Origin: Dyadobacter tibetensis Y620-1
GTDB taxonomy: Bacteria > Bacteroidota > Bacteroidia > Cytophagales > Spirosomataceae
Reading direction: 5' to 3'
Assembly (NCBI RefSeq): GCF_000566685.1
Contig: NZ_AZQN01000006.1
Span: 62,001 to 126,000 of the forward strand
Length of the DNA stretch: 64,000 nucleotides
The translations under genes and the position numbers were made by a program. Shown here one piece after another: positions 36,701 through 44,300 of this stretch. The notes below the pieces were generated by a model, which made no database searches, was not told the DNA's origin, and saw only the letters and a list, made by a program, of their open reading frames with translations. Every line of letters begins with the position of its first letter. Positions within the stretch are counted from its first letter, which is position 1.

Positions 36701-39139
36701 ACCCGGCCCGAAGGAAGAGTGCGTACCTATATGGGTCCGGGTATTGCTGCATCTGGTAGCCGGGCCATGACTTTAGATGCCGGAAAATATACGGCAGAAG
36801 GGGTTAGCAGCTTTTTAATAGGAACATATAACATGGCGGCGTATGATCTGAATGCCATCGATCTTCGTTTCGATTTCAAATACAAAAATCATGGTCAATC
36901 GGCTCATGCCAATAACAAGGTGTGGATACGTGGCAATGACTCTGCCGGCTGGATAGAGGCTTTCGATCTTTTTGCCAATCAAAACGGGAAGGAAGAAGGG
37001 TACCGTTCTGTATCGGGAATTGAAGTAAGTCGACTTTTACTAGAAAACAATCAGTCCCTAACGAGTAGTTTTCAAATTCGCTGGGGACAGTGGGGTACCA
37101 ATATTGCGGCCGACTGGAACAGTGCCAATGGCTATACCATCGATGATCTGTTATTGTATACGGCAACTGACGACCTTCAGCTCTCCACCTTGAGTATGCC
37201 AGCCAAAGAATTGTGTAGCTATGGCGCATCCGAGCCAGTAAGGGTGCAGATACGCAACAGTGCATCTAGGTCACTAACGAATATACCCGTGACCTTTTGG
37301 GTGGACGGGGGCAGCCCCATTACCGAAAATATTCCAACAATTGCTGCCCGCAGCAATATGGATTATACCTTTGCCGCCACGGCAGATTTGTCCGTTCCCG
37401 GAGCGCATACGATTAAGGTGCGGGTCGATTATCCTACCGACAGTTATCCCTCCAATAACGAACAAATAATAACATACTTTCATGCACCTTTAATCAGTTC
37501 TTTCCCGTATTTACAGGACTTTGAGTCGAACGACGGTTATTTTTATTCGGAGGGACAACGAAGCTCCTGGGCCTATGGCAGCCCTTCTGCTAGTAAAATT
37601 AAGAATGCTGCCAGTGGCAGTAAGGCCTGGAAAACCAATCTGACGGGAGCGTATAATGATCATGAATACTCCTTTTTATACAGCCCCTGTTTTAGCATTG
37701 GAGGACTAACAGCCCCTACTTTAAGCTTTAGCATGGCGCTAGAGATGGAAGTCTGCGACCCGGAACCCTGCGATGTCGCCTACGTAGAATACTCGGGTGA
37801 TGGAGGTGCCTGGACAAGGCTGGGAACCAATGGCCAAGGTACCAACTGGTACGATTTTGCCTTCGGTGGAAACCCTGCCTGGTCCGCAGACAGGGCTTAT
37901 TGGCACGTGGCCACGCTCCCTTTGCCGACCGGATATTCTACGATTCGTCTGCGATTCGTAATACAGACCGATCCTTTCGTACAAAATGAGGGTGTCGCAT
38001 TGGATGATATCCATGTTTATGATTTACAGGGGGGGATTTATGATGGTCCAAGCATGGCTGGGCCTGTCAGCCATACCCTGGCACCCTCGGGTGAATGGGT
38101 AGATTTTAAAGTAAATGGGAAAATGGTAGCCTCCATCAAATCGGGAAGCCAGCTCCTTGGGGCCACCCAGGTACAGGCTTATATTCATCCGGGAAGTGTT
38201 CGTCATGCCAATGATCAATATTATCTCAACCGTAATATTACTATTAAGCCTCAACTCAGCACACTGACGGATTCGGTAGAAATCCGATTGTACTTTCTAG
38301 AGTCGGAGGCGCAGCAATTGATACTGGCTACAGACTGCGCTTCATGTACCCCTGTACATTCGGCCTATGAGCTGGGGATATCTCAGTATTCGAGTTTAAC
38401 TGGACTGATAGAAGACGGGGACCTAGGCAATAATGGCAGTGGAGGCTGGCAGTTTAAACGATCGGTGGCCAGGGTACCCTACGAAAAGGGATATTATACT
38501 CAGTTTAAGGTTCGGAATTTCTCTGAATTCTGGTTTAGTAAAGAAATTCTGGGGGACGAAAGTCCTTTACCTGTAAGGTTGGTGCAGTTTTTAGCAAAAA
38601 AGAATGAAGAGCAATCGGAGGTGCATCTCCTATGGACCACAGCGGAGGAAAGAGATTTTGATCATTTTGAAATTGAATTGGCCCATGGCGATGAAGAAAT
38701 GGCAAGGAGCCATTTTGAAGTAGTAGGTCGTATAGAGGCTTCAGGAAGTCAGAGTGGGGGAAATTATACCTTCGATTATCCCGTATTCAGTCCAGCTCGC
38801 AATTTATACTTTCGCTTAAAAATGATAGATAAAGACGGGAGTTTCGCTTATTCCTCAATACGGATGGTGGCATTGACTTATGACCGTGAAGCAGTTGTTT
38901 TCCCAAATCCCGTTGCTGAACGGCTTACTTTTAAGTACCAGGCCGAGGCAGGTCAACAGCTAATGATCAGGCTCCTAGATCCCTCCGGTCGCGTTCTGGC
39001 TACCGAAGCGATTGCCTCTAAAGGTGGCAATCAGTATTGGCACTATAGCTTTCGCAAATCAGCATTTCAAGCGGGACTCTATTTGTTAGAGGTTTCTTAT
39101 CAGGGTCACATGGAAGTTTATAAATTCATTAAAGATTAG
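33788..39139 (+). CDS. Giant T9SS-secreted S8 (subtilisin-like) serine peptidase
   Basis: 1783 residues. Signal peptide 1-19, then a propeptide-like region to about 215. The S8 catalytic triad is Asp241 (GVGDDSNPF), His266 (GRHGVHVMGT) and Ser438 (STGTSMASP), with oxyanion Asn359 (AAGNSG). A P-domain-like beta sandwich follows (about 500-640), then a fibronectin-like segment (about 650-800), two CARDB-like adhesive repeats alternating with MAM/jelly-roll-like segments (about 820-1480), and a final type IX sorting domain starting VFPNPVAERLTFKY near 1705 and ending GLYLLEVSYQG...KFIKD. It should cross the outer membrane through T9SS and be surface-attached or released. Likely role: extracellular protein degradation. 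Monocistronic. Confidence 0.88.
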   Translation: MKTIYSILFFLIAIGVVRAQQAEEYSIHFKSGIIIPSANVSEQGLKRMRNGMTSPSLPGQLLVIQFEQMPDSVVRNAMRAEGVELLDYIPNRAFSAYVKGELSLSLLQRHKVRAVFPLAAEQKLDPDLLLSLTDQDTAIEVWVSPVSVLSLEEFRASLKKEGFSLLPDPVDHAAIVSVRLVPDEILRLAALPLVQFIQAAPGPDEAINDKSIANSRANVLRSVTTGGRNLTGAGVVVGVGDDSNPFQHVDFTGRIINHAGVSAGRHGVHVMGTLAGAGLQNERYTGYAPKATMVVQYFGKIFSYAPSYVADYGMVLTNNSYGADVNNCETFGKYDLYSQILDQQAFDMPHLQHVFAAGNSGSITCAQYPSGFGNVLGGYQASKNVLTVGNSTSAGVVNGMSSRGPVRDGRLKPEIMAQGTLVSSSVPTDTYVSSTGTSMASPAVSGGLTLLYQRYRQLNGGQNPKNGLMKALICNGATDLGNAGPDYKYGFGWMNLVRSLQILESAQFRNDSVSHGQQKSVSVSIPANTAQLKVMLYWNDPAASTLSAQALVNNLDLTVTTPAGEIKRPLVLSSNPGNVNDLATEGVDNLNNIEQVVLNQPAPGNYTFTISGTSIAQNPRQAYFLVYDAVPVSTVLTFPIGKEKLVGNEPVQIAWDAFGDAVSTYQVQYSTNLGTSWTTIGSANLPASTRQLEWTVPNIVSDQVQVRVIQNGSGVSSTSETFTILGQPVISLAAAQSEGYMGIEWTSVTGATDYEVMLLEGDEMVSKGIVSGNSYVFSGLASDRTYYATVRARLNTNPGRRGLAVRYQPASGSGVGAASDHDLMVEQILLPNASGRKLTSTALSANQQVMVRIKNLDDDPSNPVFVINFSVNDNVIYSQNVNASIAAGGFYDHTFPVTFDFSAVGSYKVSVIINHSGDPVTSNNTLTVTYKQLANPAVTLPYQDTFESLSSQTATGNQIGLAGGDRYDLMSTRPEGRVRTYMGPGIAASGSRAMTLDAGKYTAEGVSSFLIGTYNMAAYDLNAIDLRFDFKYKNHGQSAHANNKVWIRGNDSAGWIEAFDLFANQNGKEEGYRSVSGIEVSRLLLENNQSLTSSFQIRWGQWGTNIAADWNSANGYTIDDLLLYTATDDLQLSTLSMPAKELCSYGASEPVRVQIRNSASRSLTNIPVTFWVDGGSPITENIPTIAARSNMDYTFAATADLSVPGAHTIKVRVDYPTDSYPSNNEQIITYFHAPLISSFPYLQDFESNDGYFYSEGQRSSWAYGSPSASKIKNAASGSKAWKTNLTGAYNDHEYSFLYSPCFSIGGLTAPTLSFSMALEMEVCDPEPCDVAYVEYSGDGGAWTRLGTNGQGTNWYDFAFGGNPAWSADRAYWHVATLPLPTGYSTIRLRFVIQTDPFVQNEGVALDDIHVYDLQGGIYDGPSMAGPVSHTLAPSGEWVDFKVNGKMVASIKSGSQLLGATQVQAYIHPGSVRHANDQYYLNRNITIKPQLSTLTDSVEIRLYFLESEAQQLILATDCASCTPVHSAYELGISQYSSLTGLIEDGDLGNNGSGGWQFKRSVARVPYEKGYYTQFKVRNFSEFWFSKEILGDESPLPVRLVQFLAKKNEEQSEVHLLWTTAEERDFDHFEIELAHGDEEMARSHFEVVGRIEASGSQSGGNYTFDYPVFSPARNLYFRLKMIDKDGSFAYSSIRMVALTYDREAVVFPNPVAERLTFKYQAEAGQQLMIRLLDPSGRVLATEAIASKGGNQYWHYSFRKSAFQAGLYLLEVSYQGHMEVYKFIKD

Positions 39140-39276
39140 CCATTGGAAAAAGGTGGCGTCCTAAGGGCGCTGAGGAGGGACTGACCATTCACTCATTACT
39201 CACCCTAAATAAAGCTTAGTATGCCTTTATATGATTAATTTTGAAGCAATTATCTCACTTTTAACTTGAAAAGATC

Positions 39277-40125
39277 ATGAAAAGCAATATTACTAAATTC
39301 TGGACCCTTCTGGCATTGGTCGGGTTACTGGTAGGTTGTTCGCAGGACCATAATCCGCCAAAAGCATATGTGCAAATGGGACTGAAACTATCTGGCCATC
39401 AGGAGAACCCTGCGGTGGGCACTGCAGCCGTAGGAAGCGTGGATGTCTCCTATAACGAGATCACAAAAATACTTTCATATACCATTCGATGGGATGGGCT
39501 GACGGGAGCGCCTACCGGGGCCCATATCCATGGCCCAGCACTAAGAGGTAGTAATGCTTCGGTATTGCATAATTTTGGAGCCTCTTTGCCTGCCACTCCA
39601 TCAGGAATCTATATGGGTCAAGTGACTATAGATGGGGCTACTCTCAAGGAAGATGATCTTTTGAATGGTCTGTATTACTTTAATATACATACGGCTACTC
39701 ATCCAGGAGGAGAGATCCGGGGCCAAATTGAATTTTATGATCCGATGAAGCTGGTACAAAACAGAGACCTTCCTATTAGTCCTGCCCAAGAGGTGCCAGC
39801 TGTGAGTAGTTCCGCAGAGGGGATGATGGACGTAGTGTATAATAAAACGACCAAAAAGCTGAGCTTTACCCTCGCTTTTAGGGGGCTTTCGGGCAATCCA
39901 ACGATGGCTCATATTCATGGACCAGCTGCAGCAGGCACCAATGGAGGAGTCAAAGTCGATCTCAGCTCCTTTCTTCCTAGTGCAGGTATGGGAGTCTTTT
40001 CTCATTCATTGGATGTAGATGGAACCACATTAAACGAAGCTGACTTGCTGGCTGGGAAGTACTATGTAAATATACATACAGCAGCCCATCCAAGTGGTGA
40101 GATTAGGGGTCAAATCGTTTTTTGA
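39277..40125 (+). CDS. Lipoprotein with two CHRD domains
   Basis: 282 residues. Signal MKSNITKFWTLLALVGLLVGC gives a lipid-anchored Cys at 21. Two tandem CHRD domains (about 35-155 and 163-282) repeat the same pattern: a 'LSGHQENPAV' or 'PAQEVPAV' opening, GAHIHGPA or MAHIHGPA, and a closing YFNIHTATHPGGEIRGQI or YVNIHTAAHPSGEIRGQI. CHRD was defined in chordin and occurs in many bacterial surface proteins. Its function in bacteria is unclear; the conserved His could bind metal. It follows the S8 gene by 137 bases and ends with a hairpin. Confidence 0.88.
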   Translation: MKSNITKFWTLLALVGLLVGCSQDHNPPKAYVQMGLKLSGHQENPAVGTAAVGSVDVSYNEITKILSYTIRWDGLTGAPTGAHIHGPALRGSNASVLHNFGASLPATPSGIYMGQVTIDGATLKEDDLLNGLYYFNIHTATHPGGEIRGQIEFYDPMKLVQNRDLPISPAQEVPAVSSSAEGMMDVVYNKTTKKLSFTLAFRGLSGNPTMAHIHGPAAAGTNGGVKVDLSSFLPSAGMGVFSHSLDVDGTTLNEADLLAGKYYVNIHTAAHPSGEIRGQIVF

Positions 40126-40170
40126 AAGGATATCCTGGCCACACTCGCCTTCCTATCCTTGTCTAATGAC

Positions 40171-40212
40171 CATGCTTCGTCACGGGCCGATACCGGGTCG
40201 TGATGAAGCATG
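40171..40212 (+). terminator. Hairpin after the CHRD gene
   Basis: Arms CATGCTTCGTCACG (40171-40184) and CGTGATGAAGCATG (40199-40212) pair with one mismatch. Only a short T-rich run follows, so termination strength is uncertain. Confidence 0.6.
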
Positions 40213-40329
40213 TGTTTCCTGATGTGTTAGAATATGTCGGGTAATTATTGTATGTTATTTTAGGTTTCTATAAGTTAGGGGATTATTCATTGGGTATTTT
40301 ATCCATCGACCTCTTTTTCTCTCTGAAAC

Positions 40330-40875
40330 TTGAAAGACCTATCAGACATAGCACTATTAAGCCTAGTGAAAGAGGACAATAACCAGTCCGCTTTCAACGA
40401 GCTGTATGGCCGTTACTGGAAGGTGATTTATCAGGTGGGGTTGAAGAACCTGGAAGATGAAGACCTAGCGGAAGATCTGGTCCACGATATATTTGTGGAT
40501 CTATGGATTAGACGAGCTGATTTAGAGATTCATACCACTTTTGCGGGCTATATACATACCTGTCTGAAAAATCGCCTGGTCGACGAGTACCGGAAAGACA
40601 GCTACCGTCGTAAAGTACATGCTGAAATTCGCAGAAATTCATCTGATGGGAGTGATCAACTCTTCGAGGATTTTGCCTGCGCCGATCTCGAACAGAGATT
40701 AATGCTCGAGGTTGATCGTTTTCCTTCGGGCATGAGACAGATTTTTTTGCTTAGCCGCCAGGAACAGCTCAGCCCCAGCGAAATTGCCGAGAAACTCTCC
40801 CTCTCCGTACAAACTGTTAAAAATCAGATCGGTGGAGCAGTGAAACGCCTTCGGATGAAGGGGCTTCATAGCTAA
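40330..40875 (+). CDS. ECF-type RNA polymerase sigma factor (first PUL module)
   Basis: 181 residues. The start must be TTG at 40330, because a TGA lies just two codons upstream and no ATG occurs before the conserved region. Region 2 reads FNELYGRYWKVIYQVG and DLVHDIFVDLWIRR. Region 4 has PSGMRQIFLLSRQEQLSPSEI and the HTH SVQTVKNQIGGAVKRL. It belongs to the Bacteroidota FecI-like group that works with FecR and a SusC receptor. Its FecR partner is not adjacent: a long gap and an S74 surface protein gene lie between (FecR at 43281). The TTG start suggests weak translation. Confidence 0.88.
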   Translation: MKDLSDIALLSLVKEDNNQSAFNELYGRYWKVIYQVGLKNLEDEDLAEDLVHDIFVDLWIRRADLEIHTTFAGYIHTCLKNRLVDEYRKDSYRRKVHAEIRRNSSDGSDQLFEDFACADLEQRLMLEVDRFPSGMRQIFLLSRQEQLSPSEIAEKLSLSVQTVKNQIGGAVKRLRMKGLHS

Positions 40876-41844
40876 CTTTTCGTGCCGAATTATCTCCTTT
40901 TCATTCTACTTCGCTACTTATTAGGGATTTCCCGACTTGGCGTAACATAAATGCTGGGCATTTCAGTCGGGATGGTCGGGCTACATTAACTTCGCGTATG
41001 GCGCGCTGCCCCGTTCTATGGATTTTTAGATTCAAGGTCAAAAGTGATCCTCTGTATATAGAAATCAATCTAGTCCTGGGATTGGTCTCTGACTCTTCAT
41101 TAGGAAATGTCTCGATTTTGAAACGGAATATTTTATACAAAAGGGTTAGGTGTGCTGTAGAAACATTTCTGTATTACTAAATTTAGAATTTAGCAATACT
41201 TCCTGATTTATCTAGATTAACTAACAGGATTTCTATATTTCACTTCAACGTATAGCCCAATTCCAATGTGGGCCTAGCATCAGGATCAATGACTCTCCGG
41301 CGCTAAGAGGCCAGCGGCAGAGTGTTAAGTGGCTTGCGAACTCCTCTACCTATTTTTGTCCTAAACTACTGAGTAATAGATGTCAATATTGTTCAGCATG
41401 CCGGTATGAGTCGTTGGCCAGGGGACTTTTTGCCAACCCTCTAGCCTTCGGGAATGCCAAGGCGCCCCTGAGGCTGCATCTGCCAGATCCGGCATATAGT
41501 CAGGATTGTCTAGAATTCCAAATTAGGTATTACATGACTTCTACGAGAAAGTATTTACTAGCATATAAGTAAATATTTTTTAGAATTTGCTATCCTAAAT
41601 TCATTTAATTTGATCTAAGATTCCATTGATTTATGTTGCCTTTTTGTCTATTTATTTGTCAGATCTGATAGTATATATTTTTACATCTTTAAATAGATTT
41701 CATTACTCAGATGGATGTCAGTCTAATAAAAATTTTTCTCGCAAAAAAGGAAGTCGTAATGGAAAGAGACAGCGGGGCAGACCTTAAAAAATTGGTAGAA
41801 TCTTTCTGAAGACAATATTGTAGGAAACACTTAAACGAACATCT
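40876..41844. other. Long gap between sigma and the S74 gene
   Basis: About 970 bases, AT-rich at both ends. A minus-strand frame at 40901-41140 (79 codons) ends PAFMLRQVGKSLISSEVE and could be a dispersed repeat rather than a gene. A 29-base inverted repeat lies at 41171-41199. No transposase or RNA gene was recognised. Confidence 0.45.
41171..41199. repeat. Inverted repeat (hairpin)
   Basis: GTATTACTAAATT and AATTTAGCAATAC pair across a 3-base loop with a single mismatch. It is AT-rich and has no flanking T-tract of the usual kind. A related motif (TAGAATTTGCTATCC) occurs at 41581-41595. Confidence 0.5.
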
Positions 41845-42957
41845 ATGAAAGCTAATTTATTTGCTAGAAGGTTTTTGATCACTGCCACATTTGTAGGCGC
41901 AACTTTTGTATCATTTGCACAGGTAAAAATCGGGTCGAACCCAACCGTTATTGGAACCAATACGAATCTAGAGGTTGAAGCCACCAATAGTAGTCCCTTT
42001 GTTGTTAAAAAGAGCAACGGCTACGTAGGGGTGAATACGATGACTCCCGCCAATTTGGTGCATGTTTCTGGTTTGGAAAATCAGGGGCTATTAATAGATG
42101 TGGCAGACGCTTCCTCCTCGATTTATGCTAGTGCCAATGGCGGCATCACCGTAAAGCGGGTAGGTGCTTCCAAGACCATAGCTCCGCATGTGGGTGGTTA
42201 TTTGGATTTGATAGGGCTGGCAGAGAGTAATGGATGGCGCTTGAGTCAATATGGAAACTTTTTTGGCCTTTGCCCTCAAGGAAGTTCCGATATCAATGCC
42301 TTTCCATTTTATGTACATAACGGAGGGCGCATTAGCATGGGAACTGCGGGGCAGCTCGGGGTTGCTAAGCTGAGTGTTTACGGACAAATCGCTGGTTATG
42401 GTTACAGTACTCGTAATGGAACAAATGGTGCCAGTCAGAACAATTCCTTCAATGTTTCTTGGGATGGCTCCAATGCTCGCTTATGGATTGATGCCGTCAA
42501 TCTAGGCGTACTCGAAACTACCAGTGACTATCGTTTGAAAAAAAATGTAGCAAACATGAGCAATTCAGCTACCACACGAGTGAACCAGCTAAGACCCGTA
42601 TCTTTTGAGTACAAGGATGTAGAGGGTGATATTTTCAAGTCGGATCATAATGTTCATGAAGGTTTTATTGCCCACGAACTACAGGCAATTGTGCCCAGCG
42701 CCGTAAGTGGAGAAAAGGATGCATTGACAGCCGAAGGGAAAATTCAACCACAAACCCTTAAGGCGTTTCCAATAATCTCCTTATTAACCAAGGCAGTTCA
42801 GGAGCAGGATGATCGTATTGAAGCTTTGGAAGCCGAAAATGCATCATTAAAATCCCAATTGTCTAAAATGGAGGCCATTACTGCTCGTCTTACTGAGATA
42901 GAAGCAAAGTTGGCAGTTAGTGAAAATTCCGGTTCCATGCTAACAGCACAGAAGTAA
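41845..42957 (+). CDS. Surface protein with C-terminal peptidase S74 (endosialidase chaperone) domain
   Basis: 370 residues. Signal peptide ends FVSFAQ (26). A beta-rich stem (about 27-220) resembles trimeric fibre or tail-spike stalks: GYVGVNTMTPANLVHV and a GRISMGTAGQLGVAKLSVYGQI run. The S74 domain begins at TSDYRLKKNV (226-235), with the family Ser-Asp motif at 227-228, and HEGFIAHELQAIVP (271-284) is its second motif. A C-terminal coiled coil (about 318-358) completes it. In phage tail spikes this domain trimerises the fibre and then cuts itself off. The gene separates a sigma factor from its FecR, which is unusual. Likely an exported trimeric adhesin. Confidence 0.85.
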   Translation: MKANLFARRFLITATFVGATFVSFAQVKIGSNPTVIGTNTNLEVEATNSSPFVVKKSNGYVGVNTMTPANLVHVSGLENQGLLIDVADASSSIYASANGGITVKRVGASKTIAPHVGGYLDLIGLAESNGWRLSQYGNFFGLCPQGSSDINAFPFYVHNGGRISMGTAGQLGVAKLSVYGQIAGYGYSTRNGTNGASQNNSFNVSWDGSNARLWIDAVNLGVLETTSDYRLKKNVANMSNSATTRVNQLRPVSFEYKDVEGDIFKSDHNVHEGFIAHELQAIVPSAVSGEKDALTAEGKIQPQTLKAFPIISLLTKAVQEQDDRIEALEAENASLKSQLSKMEAITARLTEIEAKLAVSENSGSMLTAQK

Positions 42958-43054
42958 TAGGCGTGTAAATCACCGCATAAGATTGAAGTAAATGGTGGTA
43001 AGCCCTCCATAAATGAATCATGGCGGGCCTTTATATAAAAAATTAAGAGGACGG

Positions 43055-43102
43055 AATGGGTCCCTGCTATCTCGGCTTTTCGAAGATAGTAGGGGCCCAT
43101 TT
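43055..43102 (+). terminator. Terminator after the S74 gene
   Basis: The arms run about 43055-43072 (starting AATGGGTCCCTGC) and 43085-43102 (ending GGGGCCCATT) and pair with two mismatches. They are followed by TTTTATTTTATT. It separates the S74 gene from the FecR gene. Confidence 0.85.
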
Positions 43103-43280
43103 TTATTTTATTATTATCGTAATAACTACTTGTAAATCTGTTCGTTAATATTGTTTTTCTTGAAATTATAAATTTTTTATGCCCGACCTGTAGTACGACG
43201 GCTTGTCTCATCCGTCATGGAAATAAAGCCGGTTTTCTATAGTCATCTTGATCTACGGCAATTTATCTAGTCAGTAATTT

Positions 43281-44177
43281 ATGAATATCGACGATCTATA
43301 TAACAGTTTTGGGCTGGACCCATCGTCAGAAGATGGGGAGACAGAGAATTCTTTGTCACAAAAGAAGACAAAAATTAAAAATAGAGTAGACAGAACCCTG
43401 GGGTGGAGCGTCGAAAGTAAGGCAAGACCTCTTCGAAGGTACCTATTTACTGCTGCGGCTTCTATAGCGTTATTCAGTATTCTGGGTTTATATTGGTTCC
43501 TGAAAGGCCCGGTCGCTCATCATACCATGCTCACGGTGGTGGTGCCGCCAGGTACAACCCGTCAGGTGGAACTTCCAGACGGGTCTAGGGTATGGCTTAA
43601 TGCTGCCAGTGTGTTAAAATATCCGGCTGAATTTGGAGAAAACCGGGAGGTGTACCTGGAAGAAGGTGAGGGATTTTTTCAGGTAAAACGTGATACAACA
43701 TCCCCATTTACCGTGCGTAGCCAACATTTAAACACCAGAGTGCTGGGGACCTCCTTCCGGGTAAAGGCCTATCAAAAACTCTCACATGAAGTGGTGACGG
43801 TGGTCAGTGGGAAAGTCTCTGTGTCGGAGGGTAACAAACCCCTTGGCATTCTAGAAAAAGATCAGGAAATATCATTCTCTAAACACACACTTAAGGCATT
43901 GGAATCCAGGGTAAAAGCCGATGATATGGTGGAATGGACCTCAGGTCAGGTGACACTGAAATCGGTTCGGTTTGAGGATATCATTTTAGCTATTGAGAAT
44001 GTCTATCAGGTAAATATCCATTTCGAACATCAAAAATTTGAGGGCTGTGAAAGCAGTATTCGTTTCGGTACCGACCAGCGCCTGGAAGACGTGCTCGACT
44101 TGGTTCGGGACATCCAGGGAATTACCTATAGTATATCCGGAAAGGAGGTGATAATATCCGGTAAAGGCTGTTTGTAA
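43281..44177 (+). CDS. FecR family anti-sigma factor (first PUL module)
   Basis: 298 residues. A short cytoplasmic part (about 1-53), one membrane helix (about 54-74), then the periplasmic FecR domain: TVVVPPGTTRQVELPDGSRVWLNAASVLKYP, FGENREVYLEEGEGFFQV, and the C-terminal secretin-like half QVTLKSVRFEDIILAIENVY. FecR proteins hold an ECF sigma factor at the membrane and release it when the SusC receptor's STN domain signals substrate. The cytoplasmic part is short compared with the second FecR in the window. It precedes susC by 123 bases, a gap holding a small hairpin. Confidence 0.9.
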   Translation: MNIDDLYNSFGLDPSSEDGETENSLSQKKTKIKNRVDRTLGWSVESKARPLRRYLFTAAASIALFSILGLYWFLKGPVAHHTMLTVVVPPGTTRQVELPDGSRVWLNAASVLKYPAEFGENREVYLEEGEGFFQVKRDTTSPFTVRSQHLNTRVLGTSFRVKAYQKLSHEVVTVVSGKVSVSEGNKPLGILEKDQEISFSKHTLKALESRVKADDMVEWTSGQVTLKSVRFEDIILAIENVYQVNIHFEHQKFEGCESSIRFGTDQRLEDVLDLVRDIQGITYSISGKEVIISGKGCL

Positions 44178-44186
44178 GTAAAAAGC

Positions 44187-44208
44187 CGGACCTGCGCCAA
44201 CAGGTCCG
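44187..44208 (+). promoter_or_regulatory. Small hairpin between fecR and susC
   Basis: CGGACCTG (44187-44194) and CAGGTCCG (44201-44208) pair perfectly with a 6-base loop and no T-run. It could be an mRNA processing or stabilising structure that sets SusC levels apart from FecR. Confidence 0.4.
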
Positions 44209-44300
44209 ACTCCAAGTTGAAGCAATATGGGGGACAAATTTTGACGGATAAGTACCCCTGTATTGCCCTGTTTAATTATGATTAATAAACGTACTAATGT

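Noticed and set aside
40901..41140. 79-codon minus-strand frame between sigma and the S74 gene
   Set aside because: It has no convincing start or family and looks like non-coding or repeat sequence. It is mentioned only in the gap entry.
41845..42957. Prophage reading of the S74 protein
   Set aside because: No other phage structural, integrase or lysis genes are near. The protein has a bacterial signal peptide and lies between PUL regulator genes.
42798..43211. Open frame of 137 codons on the minus strand over the S74 gene end
   Set aside because: It overlaps the coiled-coil coding part and the terminator of the S74 gene and has no recognisable features.
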